Source: Thermoflexus sp. (lineage in GTDB: Bacteria > Chloroflexota > Anaerolineae > Aggregatilineales > Aggregatilineaceae). Taken from it: a DNA stretch of 64,000 nucleotides. Shown one piece after another: positions 44,287 to 52,190 of the stretch. Position 1 is the first letter of the stretch. The number at the start of each line of letters is the position of its first letter. Location of the stretch: the NCBI GenBank assembly GCA_020724465.1, contig DYGX01000020.1:1-64000 (forward strand), written 5' to 3'. Position numbers and translations under genes: made by a program. Below the pieces are notes generated by a model. That model was not told the origin of the DNA and did no database searches. It saw only the letters and a list, made by a program, of their open reading frames with translations.

Positions 44287-45738
44287 ATGACCACCTATCG
44301 CATTGAAAAAGACTCTTTAGGCGAGATGCAGGTCCCCAGCGACGCGCTGTGGGGCGCGCAGGCGCAGCGCGCCGTGCAGAACTTCCCGGTCAGCGGTATG
44401 AAGCCGTACCCCGCCTTCATCTGGGCGCAGACGATGATCAAGCGTGCCGCCGCCGAGGTCAACCGCGACCTGGGGCTGTTTGCGGACAAAACGGTGGAGG
44501 GCCGCACCATCACCGGCGCGCAGATCGCCCAGGCGATCATGGACGCGGCGGACGAGATCCTGGCCGGGCAGTGGCACGAGCATTTCGTGGTCGATCCGTT
44601 CCAGGCCGGGGCGGGCACCAGCCACAACATGAACACCAACGAGGTGATCGCCAACCGCGCCAACCAACTGCTCGGCTTCGCCATCACCGACCCTGACAAG
44701 CCGGTGCACCCCAACGACCACGTCAACATGGCGCAGTCCACCAACGACACGATCCCCACGGCGATCCGGCTGGGGGTGCTGTGGCGGCTGGACGAGCTGC
44801 TGGGCGCGCTGCGCCATCTGGCAGAGGCGCTGGCCGACAAGGCGCGCGAGTTCGACGACGTGGTGAAAAGCGGCCGCACCCATCTACAAGACGCGGTTCC
44901 GGTGCGGCTGGGGCAGGAGTTCGGCGCCTATGCCAAGGCGGTCGAGCGCAACATCGAGAAGATCACGCTGGCAGCGGATGGGCTGCGCCGGCTGGGCATC
45001 GGCGGGACGGCGACCGGGACCGGCCTCAACGCGCACCCCGAATACCACCGCCGCATGGTCCAGACGCTTGCGCGGCTGACCGGATTCGTGCTGTACGAGA
45101 GCGACGACCTGTTCGAGTCGATGCAGTCCATGCAGGACGCGGTCTTCTTCTCCGGCGCGATGCGCACGCTGGCGCAAGACCTGACGCGCATCGCCAACGA
45201 CTTTCGCCTGCTGAGCAGCGGCCCCGCGACCGGCCTGGACGAGATCCGCCTGCCGGCGGTGCAGCCCGGTTCCAGCATCATGCCCGGCAAGGTCAACCCC
45301 GTGCTGGCTGAGATGCTCAACATGGCCATGTTCCATGTCATGGGCAACGACCTGACCGTGATGCTGGCGGGGCAGGCGGGCCAGCTTGAGCTGAACGTGA
45401 TGATGCCGATCATCGCGCACAACCTGTTCGAGATGATGCACGTCACCATCGGCGCGGTCAACGCCTTCACCGACAAGTGCGTCGTGGGTGTGACCGCCAA
45501 CCGCGAGAAGGCCGAGGGCTGGCTGGCCAAGAACGCGATCCTGGTCACCGCGCTGAACCCGATCATCGGCTATCAGAAGGGCGCGGAAGTCGCCAAGAAG
45601 GCGATGGCCGAGAACCGCTCAATCCTGGATGTGGTCGTCGAGCTGGGGTACATGAGCGAGGCGGACGCACGCCGCGCGCTCGACGCCCGCGCCATGACCG
45701 AGGGCGGGATCATCGAGGGTGTGGGCGGGGGTGGCTAG
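44287..45738 (+). CDS. Fumarase/aspartase superfamily enzyme
   Basis: The 483-residue enzyme has the superfamily signature GSSIMPGKVNPV (about residue 329) and HPNDHVNMAQSTND, with the start YRIEKDSLGEMQVPSDALWGAQ. Class II fumarase converts fumarate and malate; aspartase releases ammonia from aspartate. The segment AGTSHNMNTNEVIANRA is closer to aspartase, the C-terminus (ILVTALNPIIGYQKGAEVAKKA) to fumarase. I do not choose between them from sequence alone. Confidence 0.9.
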   Translation: MTTYRIEKDSLGEMQVPSDALWGAQAQRAVQNFPVSGMKPYPAFIWAQTMIKRAAAEVNRDLGLFADKTVEGRTITGAQIAQAIMDAADEILAGQWHEHFVVDPFQAGAGTSHNMNTNEVIANRANQLLGFAITDPDKPVHPNDHVNMAQSTNDTIPTAIRLGVLWRLDELLGALRHLAEALADKAREFDDVVKSGRTHLQDAVPVRLGQEFGAYAKAVERNIEKITLAADGLRRLGIGGTATGTGLNAHPEYHRRMVQTLARLTGFVLYESDDLFESMQSMQDAVFFSGAMRTLAQDLTRIANDFRLLSSGPATGLDEIRLPAVQPGSSIMPGKVNPVLAEMLNMAMFHVMGNDLTVMLAGQAGQLELNVMMPIIAHNLFEMMHVTIGAVNAFTDKCVVGVTANREKAEGWLAKNAILVTALNPIIGYQKGAEVAKKAMAENRSILDVVVELGYMSEADARRALDARAMTEGGIIEGVGGGG

Positions 45739-45744
45739 GTTTTG

Positions 45745-45862
45745 CCCCTCACCCCAAACCCCTCTCCCTCTGCGACTGCGTCGCGGGGAGAGGGGCTTTT
45801 ATTTTCTGGAACACGCGCCCTTTTTTCTCCACGCGAGGGAGAAGGGGCCGGGGATGAGGGGG
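45745..45862 (+). repeat. GC-rich two-hairpin 3'-end repeat, copy 4
   Basis: The element begins CCCCTCACCCCAAACCCCTC only 6 nt after the stop codon of the fumarase-family gene, in the sense orientation shared by all copies. Confidence 0.75.
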
Positions 45863-45870
45863 GGATACAC

Positions 45871-45890
45871 GGGCCGGGCTTGCCCGGCCC
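45871..45890. terminator. GGGCCGGGC-TT-GCCCGGCCC hairpin
   Basis: A perfect 9-bp palindromic stem with a TT centre lies downstream of copy 4 of the GC-rich repeat. The same architecture with a different arm (GGGCGGAGC) occurs at 52007 and 59332. Confidence 0.55.
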
Positions 45891-45974
45891 TACGATTGGC
45901 GCGGGCGTTCCTCTGCGCCGCCCGGCCCCGTCACCGGTCTCCGCGTTCGCTTCTCCGCAGAGAGGCGTCTTACC

Positions 45975-46196
45975 CTAGGATGAGGGCCGCTCGCTCTCAA
46001 TGGCGAAGACGACCTTGACAGTCGCGCGCCAGTTGGTGATGCGATCGCCTTGGACTTCCGCCGTCATGTTGGTGACTTCCACGCCGGAGATGTGCCGGAT
46101 CGTTTTGGACGCTTCGCGCACTGCCACCTCGACCGCGTCCTGCCAGGAATTAGGGGACGAGCCGACAAGCTCGATCACTTTAGCGACCTGGGACAT
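45975..46196 (-). CDS. Dodecin (flavin-binding storage protein)
   Basis: The 73-residue protein matches dodecin throughout: VAKVIELVGSSPNSWQDAVEVAVREASKTIRHISGVEVTNM, then NWRATVKVVFAIE. Dodecins form hollow 12-mers that bind flavins and buffer free flavin. The conserved Trp that stacks on flavin is present (NSWQDAV, and another in ITNWRA). AGAGGAGA lies upstream of ATG 46196. Confidence 0.95.
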   Translation of the reverse strand: MSQVAKVIELVGSSPNSWQDAVEVAVREASKTIRHISGVEVTNMTAEVQGDRITNWRATVKVVFAIESERPSS

Positions 46197-46383
46197 GGCT
46201 GGCTTCTCCTCTACTCAATGCGTGCGGTTATTTCAGATTGTAGTCAAAGGCAGCCGGGAACCGCGACATGCGTCAGCGCGCAAAAGCAGCGCGCGGGTCG
46301 CCAGCCTGCCACCCGCGCGCCTGTAAGCCGTCGCCGGTTTTGTTGGACCTGGCCGGTTGATGGGGTTTCGCCGTTCCCGGCGG

Positions 46384-47082
46384 CTACCGCTGCTGCGCTT
46401 CATCCTTCTCGGCCAGCAGCACATAGCGGGCCACGTTCGGGTTGATGACCTGCTTGCCGCCGGCGGTGCGCAGCGTCAGCGGCCCCTCGAACGGATCGCG
46501 CGCGACGATCTCAACCTCGGCCCCGATCGTCAACCCCTTCTCGCTCAGATACCGCAGCATATCGGGCGCCTGATTCAGCAGGCGCGTCACCACGCCGGGG
46601 GTGTGCAGGGGCCACTCGGAGAGCGGCGTCAGTTCCAGCTCGCGCACGTCCCCCTCGGCGGTGGGGATCGGGTCGCCGTGCGGGTCGAAGTGCGGATCGC
46701 CCAGGTACTCGGCGATGCGCTCCGCCAACCGGTCCGAAATGGCGTGCTCCAGCCGCTCGGCTTCTTCGTGGACCTCGTCCCAACTGTAGCCCAGCGCCTC
46801 GACCAGGAACAGTTCGATCAGGCGGTGATTGCGCACGATCTCCAGGGCGATGCGCTCGCCGGCGGCGGTCAGGCGCATGCCGCGATATGGCTCGTGCGAC
46901 ACCAGCTTGGCGCGCGCCAGCTTCTTCGCCATTTCGGTGGTCGAGGGAGCGGTGATCGCCAGCGCCTCGGCCAGCGTCGAGGTCTGGACGCGCTCGTGCT
47001 CCTGTTGCAGCAGGTAGATCGCCTTGAGGAAGTCTTCGATCGCCTCGCTATAGGTTTCGCGCGGTGCCGGCCGATCGCTCAC
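46384..47082 (-). CDS. DtxR/MntR-family metal-dependent repressor
   Basis: The 232-residue regulator has the N-terminal winged helix (TYSEAIEDFLKAIYLLQQEHERVQTSTLAEALAITAPSTTEMAKKLA), the metal-binding dimerisation domain (LIELFLVEALGYSWDEVHEEAERLEHAISDRLAERI, FDPHGDPIP), and a C-terminal FeoA/SH3-like domain (LTIGAEVEIVARDPFEGPLTLRTAGGKQVIN). It represses metal-uptake genes when Fe2+ or Mn2+ is bound. GTG 47082 follows AGGAG by 6 nt. A DtxR-type palindrome at 47125-47140 suggests autoregulation. Confidence 0.93.
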   Translation of the reverse strand: MSDRPAPRETYSEAIEDFLKAIYLLQQEHERVQTSTLAEALAITAPSTTEMAKKLARAKLVSHEPYRGMRLTAAGERIALEIVRNHRLIELFLVEALGYSWDEVHEEAERLEHAISDRLAERIAEYLGDPHFDPHGDPIPTAEGDVRELELTPLSEWPLHTPGVVTRLLNQAPDMLRYLSEKGLTIGAEVEIVARDPFEGPLTLRTAGGKQVINPNVARYVLLAEKDEAQQR

Positions 47083-47124
47083 GAATACTCCTGAAGGGTG
47101 ATGTGGAACTCCGCATCCGGTATC

Positions 47125-47140
47125 TTTAGTTTAACCTAAA
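47125..47140 (-). promoter_or_regulatory. Candidate DtxR/IdeR-type operator
   Basis: On the gene's strand the sequence is TTTAGGTTAAACTAAA, a near-perfect palindrome (one mismatched pair) resembling TTAGGTTAGNCTAACCTAA. It lies 43 nt before the start of the DtxR-family gene. Confidence 0.6.
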
Positions 47141-47174
47141 TCGCGAATTGGTTCTAGGGATGATGTGGATTTTG

Positions 47175-47291
47175 CCCCTCGTCCCCCGGCCCCTTCTCCC
47201 TCGCGTGCGGGGAGAAGGGGAGCGCGCAACACAAAAAAAGCCCCTCTCCCCGCGACGCAATCGCAGAGGGAGAGGGGTTTGGGGTGAGGGG
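47175..47291 (-). repeat. GC-rich two-hairpin 3'-end repeat, copy 5
   Basis: The element ends 1 nt from the stop codon of the minus-strand DoxX gene at 47293. It has the GGAGAAGGGG arm, an AACACAAAAAAAG spacer and the GAGGGAGAGGGG arm, very like copy 2. Confidence 0.75.
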
Positions 47292-47292
47292 A

Positions 47293-47787
47293 TTAATCCC
47301 CCTTCGCGTCCGGCTCTGGCTCGATGCGCCCGCCGCGCACCGTCCCGCCCAGCACCAGCCCGGCGCCGATCAGCACCAGGTTCTTGACGATGTACTGCCC
47401 CTCGAGCGTCAGCCCAAAGGGGAAGGTCGTCCACACGGCGTCCGGCTTGAGGACCAGCGGCAGCGCCGTGCCGGGCATTTGCAGGAACAACAGCAGCAGC
47501 GTCAGGCGCATAAACTTGCCCGCGATCAGCCCCAGCCCGATCGCCATCTCCCACACCGCCAGCACGGGCAGGAAGATATCCGGATCGATGAAATAGACGG
47601 TCGCGCGGACGAGATCCTCGGCCGGGCTGAGGCCCGGCACCAGCTTGAGCGCCCCGAACCAGAAAAAGACGATTCCCAGCCCGATGCGCAGGATCACCAG
47701 CCCATAGCGCGCCATCCAGCCGGTGATGGCCCGGTCCAGCCGGTCGAAACGTTCCTCAAGTGTGGCGCGGTCGAACAGGTTGTTCAT
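47293..47787 (-). CDS. DoxX-like membrane protein
   Basis: The 164-residue protein has four membrane helices and the DoxX pattern ([83 protein letters not shown]). The family includes thiosulfate:quinone oxidoreductase subunits and many redox-linked membrane proteins of unknown role. ATG 47787 follows AGGAGG. It is separated from the DtxR gene by the GC-rich repeat. Confidence 0.88.
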   Translation of the reverse strand: MNNLFDRATLEERFDRLDRAITGWMARYGLVILRIGLGIVFFWFGALKLVPGLSPAEDLVRATVYFIDPDIFLPVLAVWEMAIGLGLIAGKFMRLTLLLLFLQMPGTALPLVLKPDAVWTTFPFGLTLEGQYIVKNLVLIGAGLVLGGTVRGGRIEPEPDAKGD

Positions 47788-48017
47788 GGCGACCTCCTGG
47801 CGCGAGTGCCGGCAGCGTGGCGCGTCGCCTGTGCAGATTCTAGCAAACCCGGCGCGGGGCAGTCGCGGCGTGACGCGCATTGCGTCAAGAGGCAGATCGT
47901 GTACACTTCTGAGCAAATCGATTCTGCGGCTACCGAAGTCCGCTGCGCTCGCGCCGCCGGTGCTCCTCGCGGGGCGCCGTTTCCCCCAGAGCCGCGGCCC
48001 CAGAAAGCTTGAGAAGG

Positions 48018-49745
48018 ATGAACCAGACCGTACTTGATGCGCTGTTTGCCGACCACACGCTACCCGCTGCTGCGCGCCCGATCACGGTGAGCGAAGACGA
48101 GCTGGTGCACGTTGTCGGCGCTCAGGAGCCGGTGCGCGACCAGCCCGACGATCGCGCGCGGGCATTGCTCGGCGCCGGGTGGCTGGCGGTCGAGCTGATC
48201 GATCCCGGCTGTCCGGAGCCAGAGCGTGGCGCCGTGGTGACCGCGCTGCAGCAGGCGGCGCGGGCGTGGCTCAAGCAGACCACCGAAGCCACCCCCGCCG
48301 ACAAAGAGCAGGTCCGCTGGCTGGTGGAAAAGACGCGCTCGCACGAGAGCAAGCAGTTGATCGCCCAGCGGGTGTGGCTGGCGCTGGTGATCTACAGCCT
48401 GGGGCTGCGCGGCCTGCGCTTCGACGCGGACGGACGCATCTGGTGGGATGAGGGGCACACGGCGCGCATCGGCGTGTCGCCCGATGACGTGCTGGACACC
48501 GCCTGGGCGCAGCCGTCCCGCGCGACCTACACCGCCAGCTTTCGCCAGCCGGACGGCACCATCACGCGCGGCAAGGGGCGCAACCGCTGGCACACCTATC
48601 GCCTGACCATCGCGCCCGAAGCCGCCTTCCTCTTCGAGCGGCGCGCGCAGGTCGAGCGGCAGTCGATCGCGCTGATCGTGGCCAGCGAAACCTTTGGATC
48701 GCAGCCGCTGCTCCCGCGCGATTTCTACGGCGGCGACGCCTTCCAACAGGCGTGCATCGACGCCCAGGACCAGCAGTTCGCGCATATTCTCGTCCTCTCG
48801 CCGGAGCACGGCGTCATCTCGCTCGATGACACCGTGCCGTCCGAGCGCCTGTGGGACGACGTGCTGGACTGGAATGTCTGGGCCTGGCAGGTCAAGGCCG
48901 TGCAGCGCCTGGGTGCGACGCTGGTCGGGCGGGCGGCGGTCGAGGTGGCACCCCGGCGCGACGTCAACTGGTGGGCCTGGCTCAATCCGGCCTCGGTGTA
49001 CGAGTTCGTCGTATTCGGCAGCGGCTTCCCGGTCGACCTGCTGTTCGACTATTTGCTGCGCCTGCGCGAGCGCGCCCCCGATCGCTGGCCGGCGATCGTG
49101 CTGCGCGACCGGCGGCCCGGCTACGACGCGGGCGAGATCGACGAGCCGTTCGAGATGGCCGGCCCCCAGGACCTCGAAGCCGAGGACCAGGATCGCTATG
49201 AGGTCGATCTGAACGATATCGGCCAGTTGATGGCCTGGGCCGAGGAGTTTGTGACGCTGGTCAATATCACGCTGCCCGCCAGCGGCGAGACGCTCACCCT
49301 GGAGCCGGACGAGGCGCTTGTCCCGGTGCGGCTGCTGGCGCAGTCGGTGATGGACATCGAGGACCTGCTCGATCTGCTGGCCGACATGTCGCTGCTGGTC
49401 GAGCAGCCGCTGCCGATCTCGATGGTGATCAACGCCCCAACGCTGGTCTCGGCGCTGCTCCAGGTGGCGCACAGCCTGATCCACGACGAGCGCAACGCCA
49501 TCCCGGAGATCCTCGACATGATGCCCGAGGGTGTGCTGCACCGCTATGTGGAGTCCGTGCTGCAGGAGCCGACGCTGGAAGATCAGCTTTGCGGCTGCCT
49601 GACGCTGGCGGAGCAGGCGCAGCTTCTGGCGATGAGCGTGCCGCAGGAGATCGTGCATCACCTGACGACCTGGCTGCAGACCTACCTGGCGGGGCGCCTG
49701 CGCCGCGATCTTCTGGACGACCTGGTCGATCCCGCCGGGCGGTGA
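48018..49745 (+). CDS. Large hypothetical protein with a DUF6884-like region
   Basis: The 575-residue protein contains a section like DUF6884 (about residues 210-320: [35 protein letters not shown], then [29 protein letters not shown]), a fold related to archaeosine/queuosine tRNA-guanine transglycosylase-associated domains. The N-terminal 200 residues and the acidic helical C-terminus ([21 protein letters not shown]...) are not recognised. There is no signal peptide. The function is unknown. The start at ATG 48018 directly follows GAGAAGG, so a nearby TTG at 48009 is an alternative. Confidence 0.65.
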   Translation: MNQTVLDALFADHTLPAAARPITVSEDELVHVVGAQEPVRDQPDDRARALLGAGWLAVELIDPGCPEPERGAVVTALQQAARAWLKQTTEATPADKEQVRWLVEKTRSHESKQLIAQRVWLALVIYSLGLRGLRFDADGRIWWDEGHTARIGVSPDDVLDTAWAQPSRATYTASFRQPDGTITRGKGRNRWHTYRLTIAPEAAFLFERRAQVERQSIALIVASETFGSQPLLPRDFYGGDAFQQACIDAQDQQFAHILVLSPEHGVISLDDTVPSERLWDDVLDWNVWAWQVKAVQRLGATLVGRAAVEVAPRRDVNWWAWLNPASVYEFVVFGSGFPVDLLFDYLLRLRERAPDRWPAIVLRDRRPGYDAGEIDEPFEMAGPQDLEAEDQDRYEVDLNDIGQLMAWAEEFVTLVNITLPASGETLTLEPDEALVPVRLLAQSVMDIEDLLDLLADMSLLVEQPLPISMVINAPTLVSALLQVAHSLIHDERNAIPEILDMMPEGVLHRYVESVLQEPTLEDQLCGCLTLAEQAQLLAMSVPQEIVHHLTTWLQTYLAGRLRRDLLDDLVDPAGR

Positions 49746-49817
49746 GGAGCGCGGCTCGCTGCGCCCGCGCGCACCCGGCCGGGTTTTTGCTATCTTTGGT
49801 CTGTAGAACTGACTTTC

Positions 49818-49866
49818 GCCGTTTCTCGCTGTCTTTAGCTGTGCTCTAAGCTATCTTTTGCTGTTC
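49818..49866 (+). repeat. Period-10 repeat upstream of the Fe-S oxidoreductase
   Basis: Units of GCTGTCTTTA and GCTATCTTTT type (TCGCTGTCTTTAGCTGTGCT) lie 25 nt upstream of the start codon, in the pyrimidine-rich orientation seen upstream of other genes. Confidence 0.55.
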
Positions 49867-49891
49867 GCAGAGTTTTGAAGGAATATGCCCT

Positions 49892-51916
49892 ATGCTTTCT
49901 GCCTTCGAAAAAGCCCTCTTCTTTTTGCTGGTGATCGTGACGCTGGGCCTGGCGCAGCAGACCTTCCGCTGGATGATCGGCGCGATCCGGCGCGGCGAAG
50001 GGCGGCTGCCCCTGGACGATCTGCCCCGGCGCGCCTTCCGCGCGGTCGAGGTGGCGATCACGCAGCGCACCGTCTTGCGCGCCCGCCCCGCCACCAGCGT
50101 GATGCACCTGTTTATCGTCTGGGGCTTCCTCTATTACGTCCTGATCAACCTGGGTGACCTGATCGAAGGCTTCTTCGACGTGCACTTCCTCGGCGCCGGA
50201 CCGGTCGGCGGCGTCTACCGCTTCATCGGCGACGTGCTGAGCGTGCTGACGCTGGCGGGGATGATCTACTTCCTGGCGCGGCGCTTCCTGGCCCGCGCGC
50301 CGGCGCTGACCTTCCGCGACAACGTGCGCCTGCACGAGCGCGCCGCGCCGGGCATCCGCCTCGATTCGCTGATCGTCGGGACGTTCATCCTGGTGCACGT
50401 CGGCTCGCGCTTTCTGGGCCGCTCGTTCTGGATCGCGGAGCGCGCCGGGGATCCCTGGCAGCCGGCGGCGGGGCTGGTGGCGCGGCTGTGGGACGGCCTG
50501 AGCTTCAGCACGCTCAACGCCTGGATGCACATCACCTGGTGGCTGGCGCTGGGCACGATCCTGGCTTTCATCCCGTACTTCCCCTACAGCAAGCACATCC
50601 ATCTGCTGATGGGGCCGCTCAACTACTTCTCACGCCCGGAGCGGCGGGCACTCGGCGCGCTGGACCCGATCGACTTCGAGGATGAGGAGCGCGAGCAGTT
50701 CGGCGCGGCGCGGCTGGAGCATTTGCAGCAGACGCACCTGTTCGACGCGTTCGCCTGCATCATGTGCAACCGCTGCCAGGATGTCTGCCCGGCTTATGTT
50801 ACAGGCAAGGAGCTGTCGCCCGCCGCGCTGGAAGTCAACAAGCGCTACGAACTGCGCGGGATGATGCCCGCCTTCGCCTCTGGCGCCGAGTCCCCGCGCC
50901 CGCTGATCGAGTTCGCCATCACGCCCTCGGCGGTGTGGGCGTGCACGGCATGCGGCGCCTGCGTGGAGATCTGCCCGGTCGGCAACGAGCCGATGTTCGA
51001 TATTCTCGACATCCGCCGCGACCAGGTGCTGATGGAAAGCGCGTTCCCCGCCGAGCTACAGGGTGCCTTCCGCGGGATGGAGAACAGCGGCAACCCCTGG
51101 CAGATGTCCGACAGCCGCATGGCGTGGGCCGAGGGGCTGGACGTGCCCACCGTGGACGAGGTGGACGACTTCGAGATTTTGTACTGGGTCGGCTGCGCGG
51201 CCAGCCTGGAGCCGCGTGCCCAGCAGACGGCGCGGGCGCTGGTGCAGGTTTTGCGGGCGGCGGGGGTCCGGTTCGCTGTGCTGGGCGAGCGCGAGCGCTG
51301 CACCGGCGATTCGGCGCGGCGCGCGGGCAACGAGTACCTGTTCTACGAGCTGGCGCGCGCCAACATCGAGACGCTCAACGCGGTCAAACCGCCGCGCATC
51401 CTGGTGACGTGCCCGCACTGCCTGCACACGCTCGGCAAGGAATACCCGCAGTACGGCGGCCAGTACCAGGTGATCCACCACACCGAATACCTGACCGAGC
51501 TGATCGCCGGCGGGCGGCTGGCGCTGTCGCCCGGCAAAACCGGCGAGCGCGTCACCTTCCACGACCCGTGCTACCTGGGCCGCCACAACGGGATCTACGA
51601 GCCGCCGCGCACGCTGATCGAGCAGATGACCGGCGCGCCTGTTCAGGAGATGGCCCGGACGCGGAACAACTCGTTCTGCTGCGGGGCAGGGGGCGCGCAG
51701 TTCTGGAAGGAAGAGGAGCACGGCGCGGCGCGGGTGAACCTCACGCGCTATGCCGAGGCACAGGCCACCGGCGCGCAGACGCTGGCGGTCGGCTGCCCGT
51801 TCTGCATGCGGATGTTCACCGACGCGCAGGGCGAGCGCGCGGGGCAGGGCGGCCCGGCGATCAAGGACGTCGTGGAGCTGATCGCGGAGCGGGTGGCGGG
51901 CAGTAGCAGTAGCTAA
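49892..51916 (+). CDS. Membrane-linked Fe-S oxidoreductase, heterodisulfide reductase-like
   Basis: The 674-residue protein has an N-terminal cytochrome-b-like membrane domain (about residues 1-250, five or so helices) like nitrate reductase gamma or HmeC/DsrM proteins. Two 4Fe-4S sites follow (CIMCNRCQDVCP at about 288 and CTACGACVEICP at about 350), and a C-terminal CCG domain with CCGAGGAQFW (about 599). Such proteins couple quinol and thiol/disulfide or lactate-type electron transfer. The partner is not in the window. The stop codon lies in a repeat (GSSSS tail). Confidence 0.9.
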   Translation: MLSAFEKALFFLLVIVTLGLAQQTFRWMIGAIRRGEGRLPLDDLPRRAFRAVEVAITQRTVLRARPATSVMHLFIVWGFLYYVLINLGDLIEGFFDVHFLGAGPVGGVYRFIGDVLSVLTLAGMIYFLARRFLARAPALTFRDNVRLHERAAPGIRLDSLIVGTFILVHVGSRFLGRSFWIAERAGDPWQPAAGLVARLWDGLSFSTLNAWMHITWWLALGTILAFIPYFPYSKHIHLLMGPLNYFSRPERRALGALDPIDFEDEEREQFGAARLEHLQQTHLFDAFACIMCNRCQDVCPAYVTGKELSPAALEVNKRYELRGMMPAFASGAESPRPLIEFAITPSAVWACTACGACVEICPVGNEPMFDILDIRRDQVLMESAFPAELQGAFRGMENSGNPWQMSDSRMAWAEGLDVPTVDEVDDFEILYWVGCAASLEPRAQQTARALVQVLRAAGVRFAVLGERERCTGDSARRAGNEYLFYELARANIETLNAVKPPRILVTCPHCLHTLGKEYPQYGGQYQVIHHTEYLTELIAGGRLALSPGKTGERVTFHDPCYLGRHNGIYEPPRTLIEQMTGAPVQEMARTRNNSFCCGAGGAQFWKEEEHGAARVNLTRYAEAQATGAQTLAVGCPFCMRMFTDAQGERAGQGGPAIKDVVELIAERVAGSSSS

Positions 51917-51968
51917 CAGCAGCCAAGAGCAGCAAACGGCGGCCAAGAGCAGCGAAAAGCAGCGGTGA
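51904..51968 (+). repeat. Period-10 repeat at the 3' end of the Fe-S oxidoreductase gene
   Basis: The sequence AGTAGCAGTAGCTAACAGCA and following GCCAAGAGCAGCAAAC units start within the last codons and include the stop codon TAA. Confidence 0.65.
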
Positions 51969-52006
51969 GGCGGCGACAGAGCAGCCGGGGTCGGCGCGCG
52001 CGGTGG

Positions 52007-52026
52007 GGGCGGAGCTTGCTCCGCCC
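52007..52026. terminator. GGGCGGAGC-TT-GCTCCGCCC hairpin
   Basis: A perfect 9-bp arm palindrome with a TT centre, identical to the one at 59332-59351. It lies in the intergenic region between convergent genes. Confidence 0.55.
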
Positions 52027-52096
52027 GGCACACGTAGATCGCGGATGAATTATCAGGCAGCGGGTCGAGCAAGCTCGATCCCTCCATAGAACACCG

Positions 52097-52126
52097 CCGG
52101 GGCGATCCCTCATCGGATCGCCCCGG
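52097..52126. terminator. Hairpin CCGGGGCGATCC / GGATCGCCCCGG
   Basis: A perfect 12-bp stem with a 6-nt loop lies between the convergent oxidoreductase and VWA genes. It shares its GGGGCGATCC arm with the terminator at 12828-12855. Confidence 0.65.
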
Positions 52127-52132
52127 TTGCAT

Positions 52133-52190
52133 GTTGCGCTTGCTCTTGGCTGCTTCTCCGCTGCCTTGAGCTGCTTCTCGTTGCCCTTAG
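52133..52190 (-). repeat. Period-10 repeat at the 3' end of the VWA stalk protein gene
   Basis: Units such as TTGGCTGCTTCTCCGCTGCC and TTGAGCTGCTTCTCG on the plus strand end at the stop codon of the minus-strand VWA gene. Confidence 0.65.
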
